A stretch of DNA of 64,000 nucleotides from Laccaria trichodermophora (Eukaryota > Basidiomycota > Agaricomycetes > Agaricales > Hydnangiaceae): assembly GCA_018417955.1 (NCBI GenBank), contig JACTVC010000045.1, positions 118,990 to 182,989 on the forward strand. The letters are read 5' to 3'. Every line of letters begins with the position of its first letter. The first letter of the stretch is position 1. Under the pieces are notes generated by a model, which saw nothing but the letters and a program-made list of their open reading frames with translations, did not search any database and was not told the DNA's origin. The position numbers and the translations under genes are program-made. This document shows positions 45,978-57,980 of the stretch, in pieces.

Positions 45978-47775
45978 CTATAAAGACGACCTGGTTAGTC
46001 CAATATCTTTCATCAGCACCCACTTACTTACATTCCCTCTCCTCCTCCCGCCCTTCTTCTTCCGTTGTCAACGTCCGCTCCCCTCTCCTCGTCGTCCTCC
46101 AATCGTCGTCGTCATTGGCTGGTAAGTTGTCTCGTTGTCCGCTGATCTTGACGTTGCTCATCGATGTTTAGGACTTTCCCTTCGACGTCAAGCGTAATGG
46201 AATGCTAGACGGGAACCAGGTACGTCAACGTCGGTTTTGCGATGGACAACGTTGACTTACCTTTGCTGATATCCCTTTTCCTCAGTTTGTTTGTAACGGC
46301 GCTGACGACAACGGTAAGTTTTCGTTAACGCGAGTCATGCACCTGGTCCCTACTTACCGCTCGTGTCCCTCAGGTCCCCATCGTCAAATTTTCCGCCCCG
46401 TTTCTACGCGACGTGCACCATCGGATGGTCTGGATGGGCAGAATAGGCGGTGCGAGGTGTGGAGGTCGTGGATACGTTGATTCTGCAAAAAGTACGCCAA
46501 TTTCGTCAACGTCTCCTGGAGTACACAAGGTTTACTCACCTGGAACCCTGTTTCCAGCTCGTTCGTCGCGTTTCCTGCGTAACGACAGCGCTGTGCCGTA
46601 GTGTCTTTCCGCGTTTGTACTGATCACTTACCTGTGCGTTATAGCGTCGACATCGTTTACGATGGCGTGAACACCTACAGAACGTAAGTCTTCGTGTACG
46701 AATCCCGATAGAAATCAATTGATCTGAAGGTTGTGGCTTAAGTTGGGCGTTGTGGCTGTGGGAAACGGTGAGCAGACAGTAACGTTGTAACGTGTGACGA
46801 TAGTGACTTACCTCTTACTACCACCACCAGCTGCCCACGTCGTCCGTCGTCCATTCCACTGGACACGAAGCCTTCATCGTCGGCATTTCCAACACGCAGC
46901 ACGATGCACGCGACGTATTCTTCAAGATGTATGCTGGTAAGTCGTTCCTAACGCGAGACCTTTCGTGTACGCTTACCGTGATCACCAGGACGTCGACAAC
47001 GGTAAACGTTTCGGAAAAACTCGGTCGTCGAGGGAGTACGGGTGGATAGACGAGCACGCAGCGTAAAAAAGGGAGGGGAAAGAATGGTACGTGCGCCCTA
47101 ACGTCGTGGTCATTTGCCTCAAACTCACCTCTCCCTCTCGTTCTCCGTTCCCAGCCTATCAACCATCCCACCAGCGCCAACTCATCACATTCCGGGTACT
47201 CCACCTTCCCCAACTTGACTACGCGAAACGCGCACACGTAATGAAAGCCATGGCTCGCAGGAAGCAAGGTATCCATGTCACCCCAAAGTCAACGTTCTCG
47301 CCTCTCACAACGTCGTTACGAGGACACTTAAGCCTGCCTTTTCCGTCAAGAGCTCGAACGTGGCCTAGACGACGAACGCCACGCCCTCTGGAATCGTGTT
47401 CACCGTTGAACACGATGCGAAACTCGGAGGCGCGTCGCGTTACTGTGGATGGATTTGGGGAGAAGAAGGTTCACCTGGGGTATTTGCAGGCGACGGTCAC
47501 GTTGAGTGGGGTTGGGAGCGTTTTTGAGCCCATTCGGCAGGCGTCTGAAGGGGGGGTGAAGAATGGAAGCGGATAGAGGGGTCGGCGTAGGTTGAGGTGA
47601 GTTATCGTCAATCCGAGCCAGGGGGACGTGTAGCTTACCTTTCCGTGTGTGTATCAGAAGGTGTACCATCGGTCGCTGGTTGGGAACAACGTGAAACGCG
47701 CCAAGTCGATGGCGCTGCTCAAGCAGAGCAGGAACAGCTGCTTCGGTCTTTGTGGACGGATAGGTGCCCATCGCG
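45978..47775 (+). pseudogene. Unrecognised multi-exon locus with TATA box, unit 3
   Basis: CTATAAAG at 45978-45985. The most diverged version: an exon-like piece near 46385-46490 is rearranged, and several acceptors changed. Readable piece near 47157-47300: LITFRVLHLPQLDYAKRAHV. Confidence 0.35.
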
Positions 47776-47928
47776 GTGAAGGGTTATCTGGGGATTAGAG
47801 AACGAGGGTGGCGAATGGTTGGAACTGTTTGTACCACCAACTTGTTATGTATGCACGAAGTGTGAAGGTGATCATGAAAGAAGGATAACACGCATACAAG
47901 TCAACACACAATATTACATCTCAATTCC

Positions 47929-50207
47929 ATGCTCCGAACGGTCACCCGACTGTTGCCACCATCTTCTCATCAGATATCCCATCGTACAATGTTCTCCGCA
48001 TTCATCGTTCCATACGACCTCAAGACACCCGTCCAGATTGCGCCTGGGGTTGACGTTGCAGAGCTCTGGAACTCCACTCCTCAGGGAGACAAGCCACCAA
48101 AAGTGGGGACGACCCGGACGTTCTACAATACCCCACAGGGCAAGGTCACGACTGTATCGTCTTTGGGAGGTGGCTTCGCGGAGAAGAGTGCTGATGCCAA
48201 AAGGGAATTGGTCAGGAAGTCTGTTGGAAACGGCGTGAAGGCGTTGAAGGCGTTGGAAGGCGTCAAGGATGTCATCGTGAATGAGTCTGCGGACCCTCAC
48301 GCTGCTGGTCAGTTTTCCTTGCATTTGCATGGCCATCTATCTGACCGACTACTTTAGCTGTCGCCGCACATCTGGCTCTGTACAGCTTCACCCTGAAGAC
48401 CTCTCCGCCATCGCGATTCAACCCCAATCTCACAGAACCCATTCCTCCGAAGCTTACCTTTGCGCCTCCAAGGAATGGGATCGAGGTGTTATTTTCGCCC
48501 AGGCCCAAAACCTTGCTCGTACAGTGCGTACTCATGACACGGCATGAAATGTATCTTACCCATACTCTTGCAGCTCATGGAACTCCCAGCTAACATTCTT
48601 ACGCCAACGGTTTGTATCTCCTCATGAGGTGTGACGCGAGATCCTGACACCCGCTCTAGGAGTTTACCAAGCGAGCGAAGGAAAATTTTGCTGACATTCC
48701 GAACGTCGAGATCATCGTCCGAGACGAAGCCTGGGCCGCTGAAAAAAACATGGTGATGTTCATCCGGTCTTTCCCTCTAACTATACTAAATCCCATCATT
48801 CTTTCAGAACGTTTTTCTTTCCGTGACGCAAGGCACCACAGAGCCTGCGAAAATCCTCGAGATGTATGTCCAGCTCCTCCTTTCCCCCACGTCGTACTTA
48901 ACTCCACCAGTCACTACAAAGGCGCCGCAAACAAAAACGCTCAACCACTGGCGTTTGTCGGAAAGGGTATCACGTTCGATTCGGGAGGCATCAGCTTGAA
49001 GCCTGGAGCGGTACGTCCATCCCTCAAGTCCTATCATCTCGTCACTCATCTTAATTAGGGTATGAAACTGATGCGTGGAGACATGGGAGGCGCGGCGGCT
49101 GTCGTCTCGGCCGCATGGGCCATCGCCAAATTGCAGTTACCGTACTGTATTTCCCTTCCAGCTTTCTCCGAATTGCCTTTAACTGTTGCTTTCTAGTGTC
49201 AATCTCGTTGTCACTACTCCTCTGACAGAGAACATGCCCGGACCCAGCGCTACCAAGCCTGGCGATATGTGAGCCCTCTATATCCCATCCTTCTTCATTG
49301 ATGCTTACGATGGTGTACCCATAGATTTTACGCCATGAACGGTAAATCGGTAGAAGTGGATAACACGGACGCCGAGGGGCGGTTGGTTCTCGCTGGTATG
49401 TCCCTCTTTGACCCCTCCATTGCGCAGAGATGTGACTAATTCGGCAGATGCGATCTACTACACGGCAACCGAGTATAAACCACATACACTTATCGACGTC
49501 GCCACTCTCACAGGGTGAGTTCTACCCCCTCCTCCATTACCGCCATGTTGAATTCATGCTTCTTCTTAGAGCCATGGTCATCGCTGTGGGCGAGGTGTAC
49601 TCCGGTGTATTCTCTGTCCGTCCATTTTGATCTTTTCTCTTATGATGAGATGACGTGAATTGTTTTGTAGACCTCAGACGAACTCTGGAATGAGCTCCAC
49701 GCTGCGGGTGAGGTCGAATACGATAGATTCTGGCGCATGCCGTTGGATGAAGATTTTGGCCCGCAAATTTATTCCAGTAATGCCGATTTGCAAAATGTGC
49801 GTTCTCTTTGACACCTCCCGCTTCACCTCCTCCTGTCTTATCCTATCCTTTCAACTACCTTCACTTTATAGACCGGAGGTAGACCCGCAGGCTCATGCAC
49901 AGCTGCGCTGTTCCTCAAAGCCTTCGCTGAGGGCGCCAGCCCCGAAGAAGGTAAAGAACCAGAGATGAAATGGGCGCACATAGATATTGCTGGATCCATG
50001 GAGGTTTGTTTCTTCATCTTTTACTCAAGTCTGTTGCTCAGTTCTTCCCTTCGGTAGGCTACGAGGCCCACGCCGTACCAAGAAAAGGGTATGACTGGTC
50101 GGCCTGTCAGGTGAGACTTTGTTTTGGATGATTAGTGGAACATGTATTAATCGTGGGTTTATAGGGCGTTGGTTGAGTATGTAACGCGGTTTGCTGGGGC
50201 GAAGTAA
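47929..50207 (+). pseudogene. M17 leucyl aminopeptidase, copy 4 (single visible lesion)
   Basis: Exon 1 is intact ([20 protein letters not shown] then [16 protein letters not shown]), without the 5-nt deletion of copies 2, 3 and 5. The intron after SLKPGA has a canonical GTACGT donor, and all catalytic motifs are present. The only disabling change I find is the 10-nt deletion in exon 2 near 48467, identical to that in copy 2, which shifts the frame before [10 protein letters not shown]. It is otherwise the best-preserved relative of copy 1. Confidence 0.9.
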
Positions 50208-50513
50208 AGATACAGATTGGAATTACGGAGGCAAGTTGGCTCTGCGTGTAGAAGACAAGAAGTAGTTTGAAACAGGGAAGTTGGCTGAATGGGTGCCGCC
50301 ATGCTGTCGGAAAAAAGTCAAACCAAGTGAAAATTGAAGCATAAGTTCATCTTTTTTCATCTTTTTTACATTGTCCGATCATAGTTTCGCCTCCCCGCAG
50401 GGAACTCATTTCAATTAAAAATATCTGGCTATTGCAATTTTCGTGCAACGGCCAGACGTGGTTCGGCGTGACATATTTTACTGACTACCGACGTGAAGGG
50501 GTACTATTTACTC
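50208..50513. other. Convergent intergenic region with stem-loop (unit 4)
   Basis: Equivalent of 20198-20535. The inverted repeat at 50423-50457 is weakened here by changes in the left arm (ATCTGGCTATTGCA). Confidence 0.6.
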
Positions 50514-51110
50514 TCAGAAAAGGCCTAGACGAGGGTCAATGATGCGGTCCATGTAATTTCTGCAAATGAGGGTCTGGATACTCCGCCAACAAGGCTGGAT
50601 CCAAGTGGAAGTTTTCAGGGGACGGGGAGCATGGTGGTGGTACGTCGTTTGGGTCATCAAGAAGTAACAAACTTCGAGCGGTTGGCGAAAGTGTTGCGGG
50701 GACGAAGAATGAGTTGGGGTGAATGTAGGTCTGGAGGGACCTAGCTCCTCTGATAGGAGATCGTCGTCTGTGTCTGCACCAGGCAGTGAGAGGACGGGAA
50801 GGCCCGGAAATGATGGCGAGATACTCATAGCGTCGTTGTTGGTGGGTAGAAGGGTGAATGACCACATCGAATGGGAAGAGGGAGAGTTGAGCTTCATGTC
50901 TTCATCATCTATAGAGGGGAGATGTGGTATTGACAGGGAATTAGGGTGTTGGAAGTAACCTATCCACGGTTCGCGAAAGACAAGATCAGAGTCAATTTCG
51001 TCAAGAATTGGTGGAGGCGTTGATGGAGAAATGGATGGTGTGGAAAGAGGTGAGACTGCAGTACTCGATTCTCCAGCTTTTGTGCTGATACAGTCATGAT
51101 CGACTTGCAT
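50514..51110 (-). pseudogene. Ser/Pro-rich hypothetical locus, unit 4 (frameshifted C-terminus)
   Basis: Starts MQVDHDCISTKAGESSTAVS like unit 3. Loss of one G near 50716 and a 3-nt insertion near 50657 move it out of the conserved C-terminal frame after PSRPTFTP. Confidence 0.4.
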
Positions 51111-51658
51111 CGATTCCGGACTGGGTTCATCCCAAATATCTGGGGGTTGCAGGGGTATGGATCAGCCCCATTGGGTATGTCAAGGAGGTGCAGGAACGGG
51201 TGGTATGAGGGCCCTGCAATTTCACACTGATGATAGCGGAGCAGGGGTGACAACGTCGACATAGATGGGGTATCGCATAAGAGATAAGAATGCTCTGGAG
51301 ACTCAGTGGGTTGCATGCAGGAAATGCTGTTGCTGTCTCACTCTGGAGAGAGAGGCGAGAGCAGAGGGTCTACGCCTTTGGACTTCAGGCACAAGGTGGA
51401 TTGCGATGAAGATGATGATGTGGTATCGGTATCCAGCAAGTCTGCGCCAGATAATATAGGAGAGAGGCACTGCGCAGATAAAATGGGAGAGAGACATGAG
51501 GATGATGATGACGCGTCACGCGGCATGCGTGACATCATCAAAAGCGTCGGTTGGTGGCATGGCCAGGGTCAACGTAGGTTGCATGGGGGGAGGCGAGAGT
51601 GGTGCCGGCGATTTGCGCACTGTGTGATGCATGACCAATGGGGAGTCGTAACAGGAGG

Positions 51659-52440
51659 GCGATTGCCGGAACGTAAAAAATCAAATTTCATCGGGGGGGT
51701 GGAGTGACACAAAGGAAATGAAACACAGCACTATGTGCTGCCACGTAACAATGGCCAGACTTTGAAAATAAGTGCAAGAGTGGTTCTTGAAGGTGATATC
51801 AGAAAAGACGAACAAAAGATGGGTGTAGGAAAAAGCTTACAATGTCTTCAAAGGTGGGTAGCAGGAGGGCAATTGCCGGAACTCGAAAAAACAAATTTGA
51901 GCCGTGGGGTGGAGTCACACCAAGAAAATGACAAGCAGCACTATGTGCTGCCACGTAGCGATGGCCGAATTGTAAAAATTGAAAAATAATTGCAAGAGTG
52001 AATCTTGAGGGTGATATGAGAAAAGCAGAACAAAGAGAGGGTGTAGGAACAAGCTTACCATGCCTAGGAAGGTGGGTACGGCGAGGGCGATTGCCGGAAC
52101 TCGAAAAATCGAATTTAAACAGTGAGGGGATGTATTGTAAAGATAAAATGCTGTAGCATCCTGTAGCGATTGCCGGATGTCGAAATATCGAGTTTGAATG
52201 GTGTTCGAAAGACACAGCGGTGGAACCACATTTTCCAGAAAGCGATACGTCATGTCAGGCCAATCCAGAGGTAAGGTTGGAGGAATGATAGCAGTCCGCG
52301 GACGTTGAAAAATCAAAGAACAGATTTACACAAAGCCTGCAGCAAGGTAAACGAGGGTTCAGGACAGTAAAAACACACATAAAACTTACATGAGAAGATT
52401 TCCTCATGACAGCAATCCCCGGAACACCAAAAATCAAATT
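51659..52440. repeat. Alternating 88/125-bp repeat block, unit 4
   Basis: Collinear with 21589-22381. One core (near 51965) is altered (GATGGCCGAATTGTAA). Confidence 0.7.
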
Positions 52441-53965
52441 GAAATTGTGCCCCTCGCCAAACTTAGTCAATTCAAGTTCTATGGGAGGCAATACATTGTT
52501 GAGAGGTTTCATTAGCAAACGGAAGTGAAGGATGACAGACCAAGTTGACTTGCATGACCTAGGCATGCATAATGGCTGAGACGACGAGTGCAGATGTGGT
52601 GGAGGAAAGCAAAGCTGTTTGGCCCAAAATAGAATTGTTAGTCAGCCTGGGGAAGAACAAACAAAATTTGACCCACCAGAGCGGGATTTGTGAACGTCGT
52701 CAACAACAACCTCTGACTGGATGGTGATGGTGAGTGAAAATGTAGCAACAACTTGCCAAGCAACTTACCTGACAATTCAGATGAGAGCTGGGCAGCATAG
52801 AGGCATAATGAAGGCAAGGGGAAGGGCGAGCATTCACATATTTCTGAATCTACTTATACCTCTGGGTGCCAAGGAAAATCAACAAAGTTTAGTGTGAGTA
52901 AGTATTGTCGGAAGTAACCAGCCGACAAACAATGCGCTGCTGTGCGGGGACCTTGCAATTTTAGCTTGCCAACATTCCAGGAATAGAGCGATCAGGAGAA
53001 TATTCTAGGGACACGCACCTCGAATCAAAAATCTGGAGCTATCAAACTTTGTGTGTTCGATTTTCTGTGGCTCAGCTTTTCCCCCCATTCCTCCTCCCCT
53101 CACCACTCAAATTCTTGCCCTCGCTAATTCTGCTTATGTACCAACTTCAAATTTTCTGGGATATGAATCTTTCACCCTCCACCTGTGGTATGTAAATCCC
53201 GAATGACTGGATAGATAGTCACGACTCCACTCTCATCACCATGTCTTTTCCAGCTACTCCGAAAATGCATGCGCTTCGTATCTATCTCAATGTGTCTGCC
53301 ATATTTTACCATACTTACCATAAATTCTGCTCTCCAGGTCCAACACTTTGCAAATCAGTGGGGATTTTGTTGTCAAGGACAATCTATGGCAATTGCTCTG
53401 CAGGAACAAAATTATCTCATGCACATTGTTTTTAGGTTTACGGCGTACATCTCGCAAACACCTCTCAACTCCGAGTCGTCGCATGTGAGCGTGAAACTTT
53501 TTTGGGAGATAAGTGGTCAGCTGTCGCCACCGGTGTGTACGTTTGAGAACGTTCCTAGCCTTCAAACCTAATTTTTTTTATCCTTGACATTCAGAAATTT
53601 AGAGCCTGCAGACGAGGGTACAAGCAGGAACCTGAGGCTACCACATCACTGTTTAAGCAGTCTCCTCATCGTTCATGATTGTGCGCTCTTGGAGCTTTAT
53701 TAGAACAGCTCCGTACAGGTCACCTCGCAGTGTTAGTCTTATCCGAGTACACGTGTCTTGAAGTCTGGGCATTTTGCGTAGCGCAAGATTGGAGCGGAGA
53801 TGTGTACTCCAAACACGGCTCTTCTGCCATTTTGTTTCCCCTACTTTCCCTTTCAATTAATTCTGTACCCCCATCTTTTGCGTAGTCATTTGAAATATAA
53901 ACTACTTAACGGTCTAACATGACGGTCGTACAAACGGTTTTGAAAAGGATTGAAAGAGATTAAAA
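52441..53965. other. Unresolved stretch of unit 4
   Basis: Equivalent of 22382-23894. An 11-nt deletion between AATT repeats (near 53394) removes the GTAAGT donor present in units 1-3. A 10-nt insertion lies near 52937. Confidence 0.4.
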
Positions 53966-55920
53966 CACGACTTCCTCGTTTCCCGATTTTTCAACGCGCT
54001 TAGAACGCATCCGTAAAATGAACATTTCAGGTTCTTTTTCGGAACCCTGTAAACCCTGTACCTGGATTTCCAGCGCTTTGGCCAGTGGAAGGTGTAACCT
54101 GGGCACACTGCACCCATCATCCCCTGCATTCTATACAATCCTCTACCTTTTTCTATTTGTAGTCTACAATTTGCAACTCATATAAATATTCGTGAATGTA
54201 TTTGACATATTCTAGCAATGAACGAGTGCGCAGACGTGCAGATATCTATTGTATGGAGGATGATCTCCTCCTCCCCCGATTCCAATTTCTTCATTATGCT
54301 TGAAACACATTCTCAAAACGATTCATTCTACGCATCAGGGTCTTCTTCGGAACCCTGCCAACCCTGTGCCTGAACTTGCAGAACTTGACAGCGGAAGATG
54401 CGAGCGCGGAATCCGCGCCCGATATTCATATAAAATGCAAGGGACTTGAATGACCTTGCTCCATTCATAGTGTACAACTTCTATCAAGCTACGACTCATA
54501 AATGTATACCTACGTACTGTAGAGGCTTCACAACAACGTAGAAACCCAATGGAGCGAGAATATTCGAAGTGAGGACAATGGTCTCCTCCTCCCCCGAATC
54601 TCATTTCCCCATCTCACTTGAAACAGGTTCGTAAAGCGGACAGTCCTACGTGTCAGGGCCTTATTCAAAACCCTGCCAAGTATGTACCTGAATTTCCAGA
54701 ACTTTTGTCAGTGGAAGATACTAGCATACGTGCACAACTTACCAGTATTCCGAACCACTCTCTAACTTCCTCCATTCGTAATGCATCCTTTTCGTCCAAG
54801 TGTAGCTCGGATATCTATTCCTAAATCTATTCAAGACTTCTCAACAAATGGTAGCACAGTTGAGCACACAAAAACGTACATATAATGATAACTTCCTCCT
54901 CCTCACCCAATTCCGTATCCATCGCGCTTGAAACGAATTGGCGAAACTGACGCTTTTACACGTCAGGGTCTTCTTTGGAACAATGCCATCTGCGTGCCTG
55001 GATACCTGTAACCTTCCGTGAGCGAAAGATTACGGCGGGCGCGTGGTTTTCCATATTTCGTACCATTCCTGAAGTTCCTCCATTCGCTGTATGCCAGATG
55101 TGCGCAATGACATCTCATGTATCTTTGCCTAATTCCTCAATAGTATCAGTGATTCGAGACGTTGACAGAGCCAGCGGACGTACCTTCCGAGCGATAGGTG
55201 AGGATCTGCCCTCCTCCCCCAATTCTACATCGCGCTTGAACCGCACACACGGAATTTCCATCTTGACGTGTCAGGGTGCTATTCGGGTAGTATCCCCGGT
55301 GTGCCTGCACTTAGGAAATCAGAAGTTCTGGTGTAAGAAGTTTGTGAGCGGGTGTGTGCTCACCAAAGTGTTTATCGTCCGAATTCACCATTTGTTGTAA
55401 TATGCTATCGCGTTTCTTGAATAAAGAAAGTTTCGAAATGTGTTGATTAATGTAGTAGAATTATAGTACGCTCACTCGCGTAGGAAATACCAAAGCGTGT
55501 AAGTTCTTTGGGCGCTGAACGTGTCCCCCATCTCCTCTCCCGATTCCGAATCGAAAAACGGCGTTCTGAAAATGCAACTGTCAGAAAATAATTCATCAAG
55601 GGTTCGATGAATGTACGTACTTTGATATTGAACGATGTGGCTTGAATTTTCTTCAAGCGTTCTGCGCCTTTCGTGAATGGGAGCGATTCCCGTGTAGTAA
55701 TGAAGATATCTGTCTGTGTAATTTAGTCGGCACTTCTTTCATAGATGGATTGAATGTACCTTGAGTGATACCTAATGAAAAAGTACACTAGACGACGCCT
55801 GAGTGAATTAAGAAACCAATGGAATGGATGGATACGAAACTTACGCAAAGATCGTTTCCTCCGTCCCCGGTTCCTTGGATCCGAACCCTGCACCAAACGA
55901 CACTCGGACCCTGCTTCCGT
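53966..55920. repeat. Degenerate 300-330-bp tandem repeats, unit 4
   Basis: Same series; the monomer at about 54330-54600 is clearly more diverged than its counterparts. Confidence 0.65.
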
Positions 55921-55982
55921 GATTTTTTTTTTTTTGCGTCACGTCAGTCACAACTCGGCAAGTTACTGCCAAGCGAGAAGAC

Positions 55983-57835
55983 CTATAAAGACAGGGTGGT
56001 AAGTCCAGTATTTTTCATCAGCATCCACTTACTTACATTCCCTCTCCTCCTCCCGCCCTTCTTCTTCCGTCGTCAACGTCCGCTCCCCTCTCCTCGTCGT
56101 CCTCCAATCGTTGTCGTCACGCTGGTAAGTCGTCTCGTCGTCCGCTGATCTTGACGTTGCTCATCGACGTTTAGGACTTTCCCTTCGACGTCAAGCGTAA
56201 TGGAATGCTAGACGGAAATCAGGTACATCAACGTCCTTTTTGTGGTGCACAACATTGACTTACCCTTGCTGATATCCCTTTTCCACAGGTTGTTCGTGAC
56301 GGCGCTGACGGCAACGGTAAGTTTTCGTCAACGCGAGTGCTGTACATGTCCTTACTTACCACGCTGCTCGTGCCTCTCAGATTCCCCATCGTCAACTTGT
56401 CCGCCCCGTTTGTACGCGACGTGCACCATCGGATCATTACGGATAGCTTGGAAGGGCGGAATAAGCGTTGTGAGGTGTGGATGATGGATCTGCAAAAGGT
56501 ACGTCAGTGTCGTCCATTTCAACTCAAACACATGATGTTTACTCACCTGTTTCCAGCTTGTTCGTCGCATCTCCCGTGTAACGAGCGCCCTGGGCCATCG
56601 ATGAAACTCTGAGAGGTATGTTAACGTCTTTCCGCGTTTGAACCAATCACTTACCTGTGTCGTATAGCGTCGACGTCGTTTACAGAAGCATGACGACCTA
56701 CAAAACGTAAGTCAGCGTTCACGAATCCCAATAGAAATCAACTGACCAGAGTTGTGGCTGAAGTTGTTTGATGGGCGTTGTGGCTACGGGAAACGGTGAG
56801 CTCATTGGTGTGACGTGTGACGATGTGACTTATCTCTTACCACCACCACGATAGCAGCCAACGTCGTCGACTCCCGTTCGACTGGGTTTCCTCTACACGA
56901 AGCATCAGCGTCGGCGACTCCAACACGTAGAACGATGGACGCGACGTTGGCCTTGAGGGTATAAGATGGTAAGTCGTTGATAACACGCGAGACGTTTCAT
57001 GAAGACTTACCGTGATCGCGTACCATCACCAGGACGTCGACAACACTACACGATTCGAACAACTCGGTCGTCGATGGAATGCGGGCGATGGACGAGCATA
57101 CAGCGTAGAGAAAGGGAGGGTAAAGAATGGTACGTGCGCCCTAACGTCGTGGTCATTTGCCTCAAACTCACCTCTCCCTCTCGTTCTCCGTTCCCAGCCT
57201 ATCAACCATCCCACCAGCACCAACTCATCACATTCCGGGTACTCCACCTTCCCCAACTTGACTACGCGAAACGCGCACATGTAATGAAAGCCATGGCTCG
57301 CAGGAAGCAAGGTATCCATGTCACCCCAAAGTCAACATTCTCGCCTCTCACAATGTCGTTACGAGGACACTTGAGCCTGCCTTTTCCGTCAAGAGCTCGA
57401 ACGTGGCCTAGACGACGAACGCCACGCCCTCTGGAATCGTGTTCACCGTTGAATACGATGCGAAACTCGGAGGCGCGTCGCGTTACTGTGATTGAAGGAA
57501 TGGATTTGGGGAAAAGAAGGTTCACCCAGGGTATTTGAAGGCGAGGGTCACGTTGAGTGGGGTTGGGAGTGTTTTTGAGCCCATTCGGAAGGCGTTTGAA
57601 GGGGGGTGGAAGCGGATAGAGGGGTCGGCGTAGGTTGGGAAGATTATGAGGTGAGTTATCGTCAAACCGAGCCAGGGGACTTGTAGCTTACTTTTCCGTG
57701 TGTGTATCAGAAGGTGTACCATCGGTCACTGGGTGGGAACAACGTGAAACGCGCCAAGTCGATGGCGCTGCTCAAGCAGAGCAGGAACAGCTGCTTCGGT
57801 CGTTGTGGACGGATAGCTGCCCATCGCGGTGAAGG
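55983..57835 (+). pseudogene. Unrecognised multi-exon locus with TATA box, unit 4
   Basis: CTATAAAG at 55983-55990. Exon-like pieces include DFPFDVKRNGMLDGNQ (56174-56221), VVRDGADGN (56289-56316) and HRIITDSLEGRNKRCEVWMM. The first two join in frame, but the third does not follow in the same frame. Confidence 0.38.
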
Positions 57836-57980
57836 GTTATCTGGGGATTAGAGAACGAGGGTGGCGAATGGGAGGAACTGTTTGTACCACCAACTTGTTA
57901 TGTATGCACGAAGTGTGAAGGTGATCATGAAAGAAGGACAGCACGCATACAAGTCAACACACAATATTACATCTCATTCC

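Larger units (their letters stand above)
37952..47923. repeat. 10-kb tandem repeat, unit 3
   Basis: Third unit, 9972 bp between LAP starts, same internal order. Confidence 0.95.
47924..57975. repeat. 10-kb tandem repeat, unit 4
   Basis: Fourth unit, 10,052 bp between LAP starts. Confidence 0.95.
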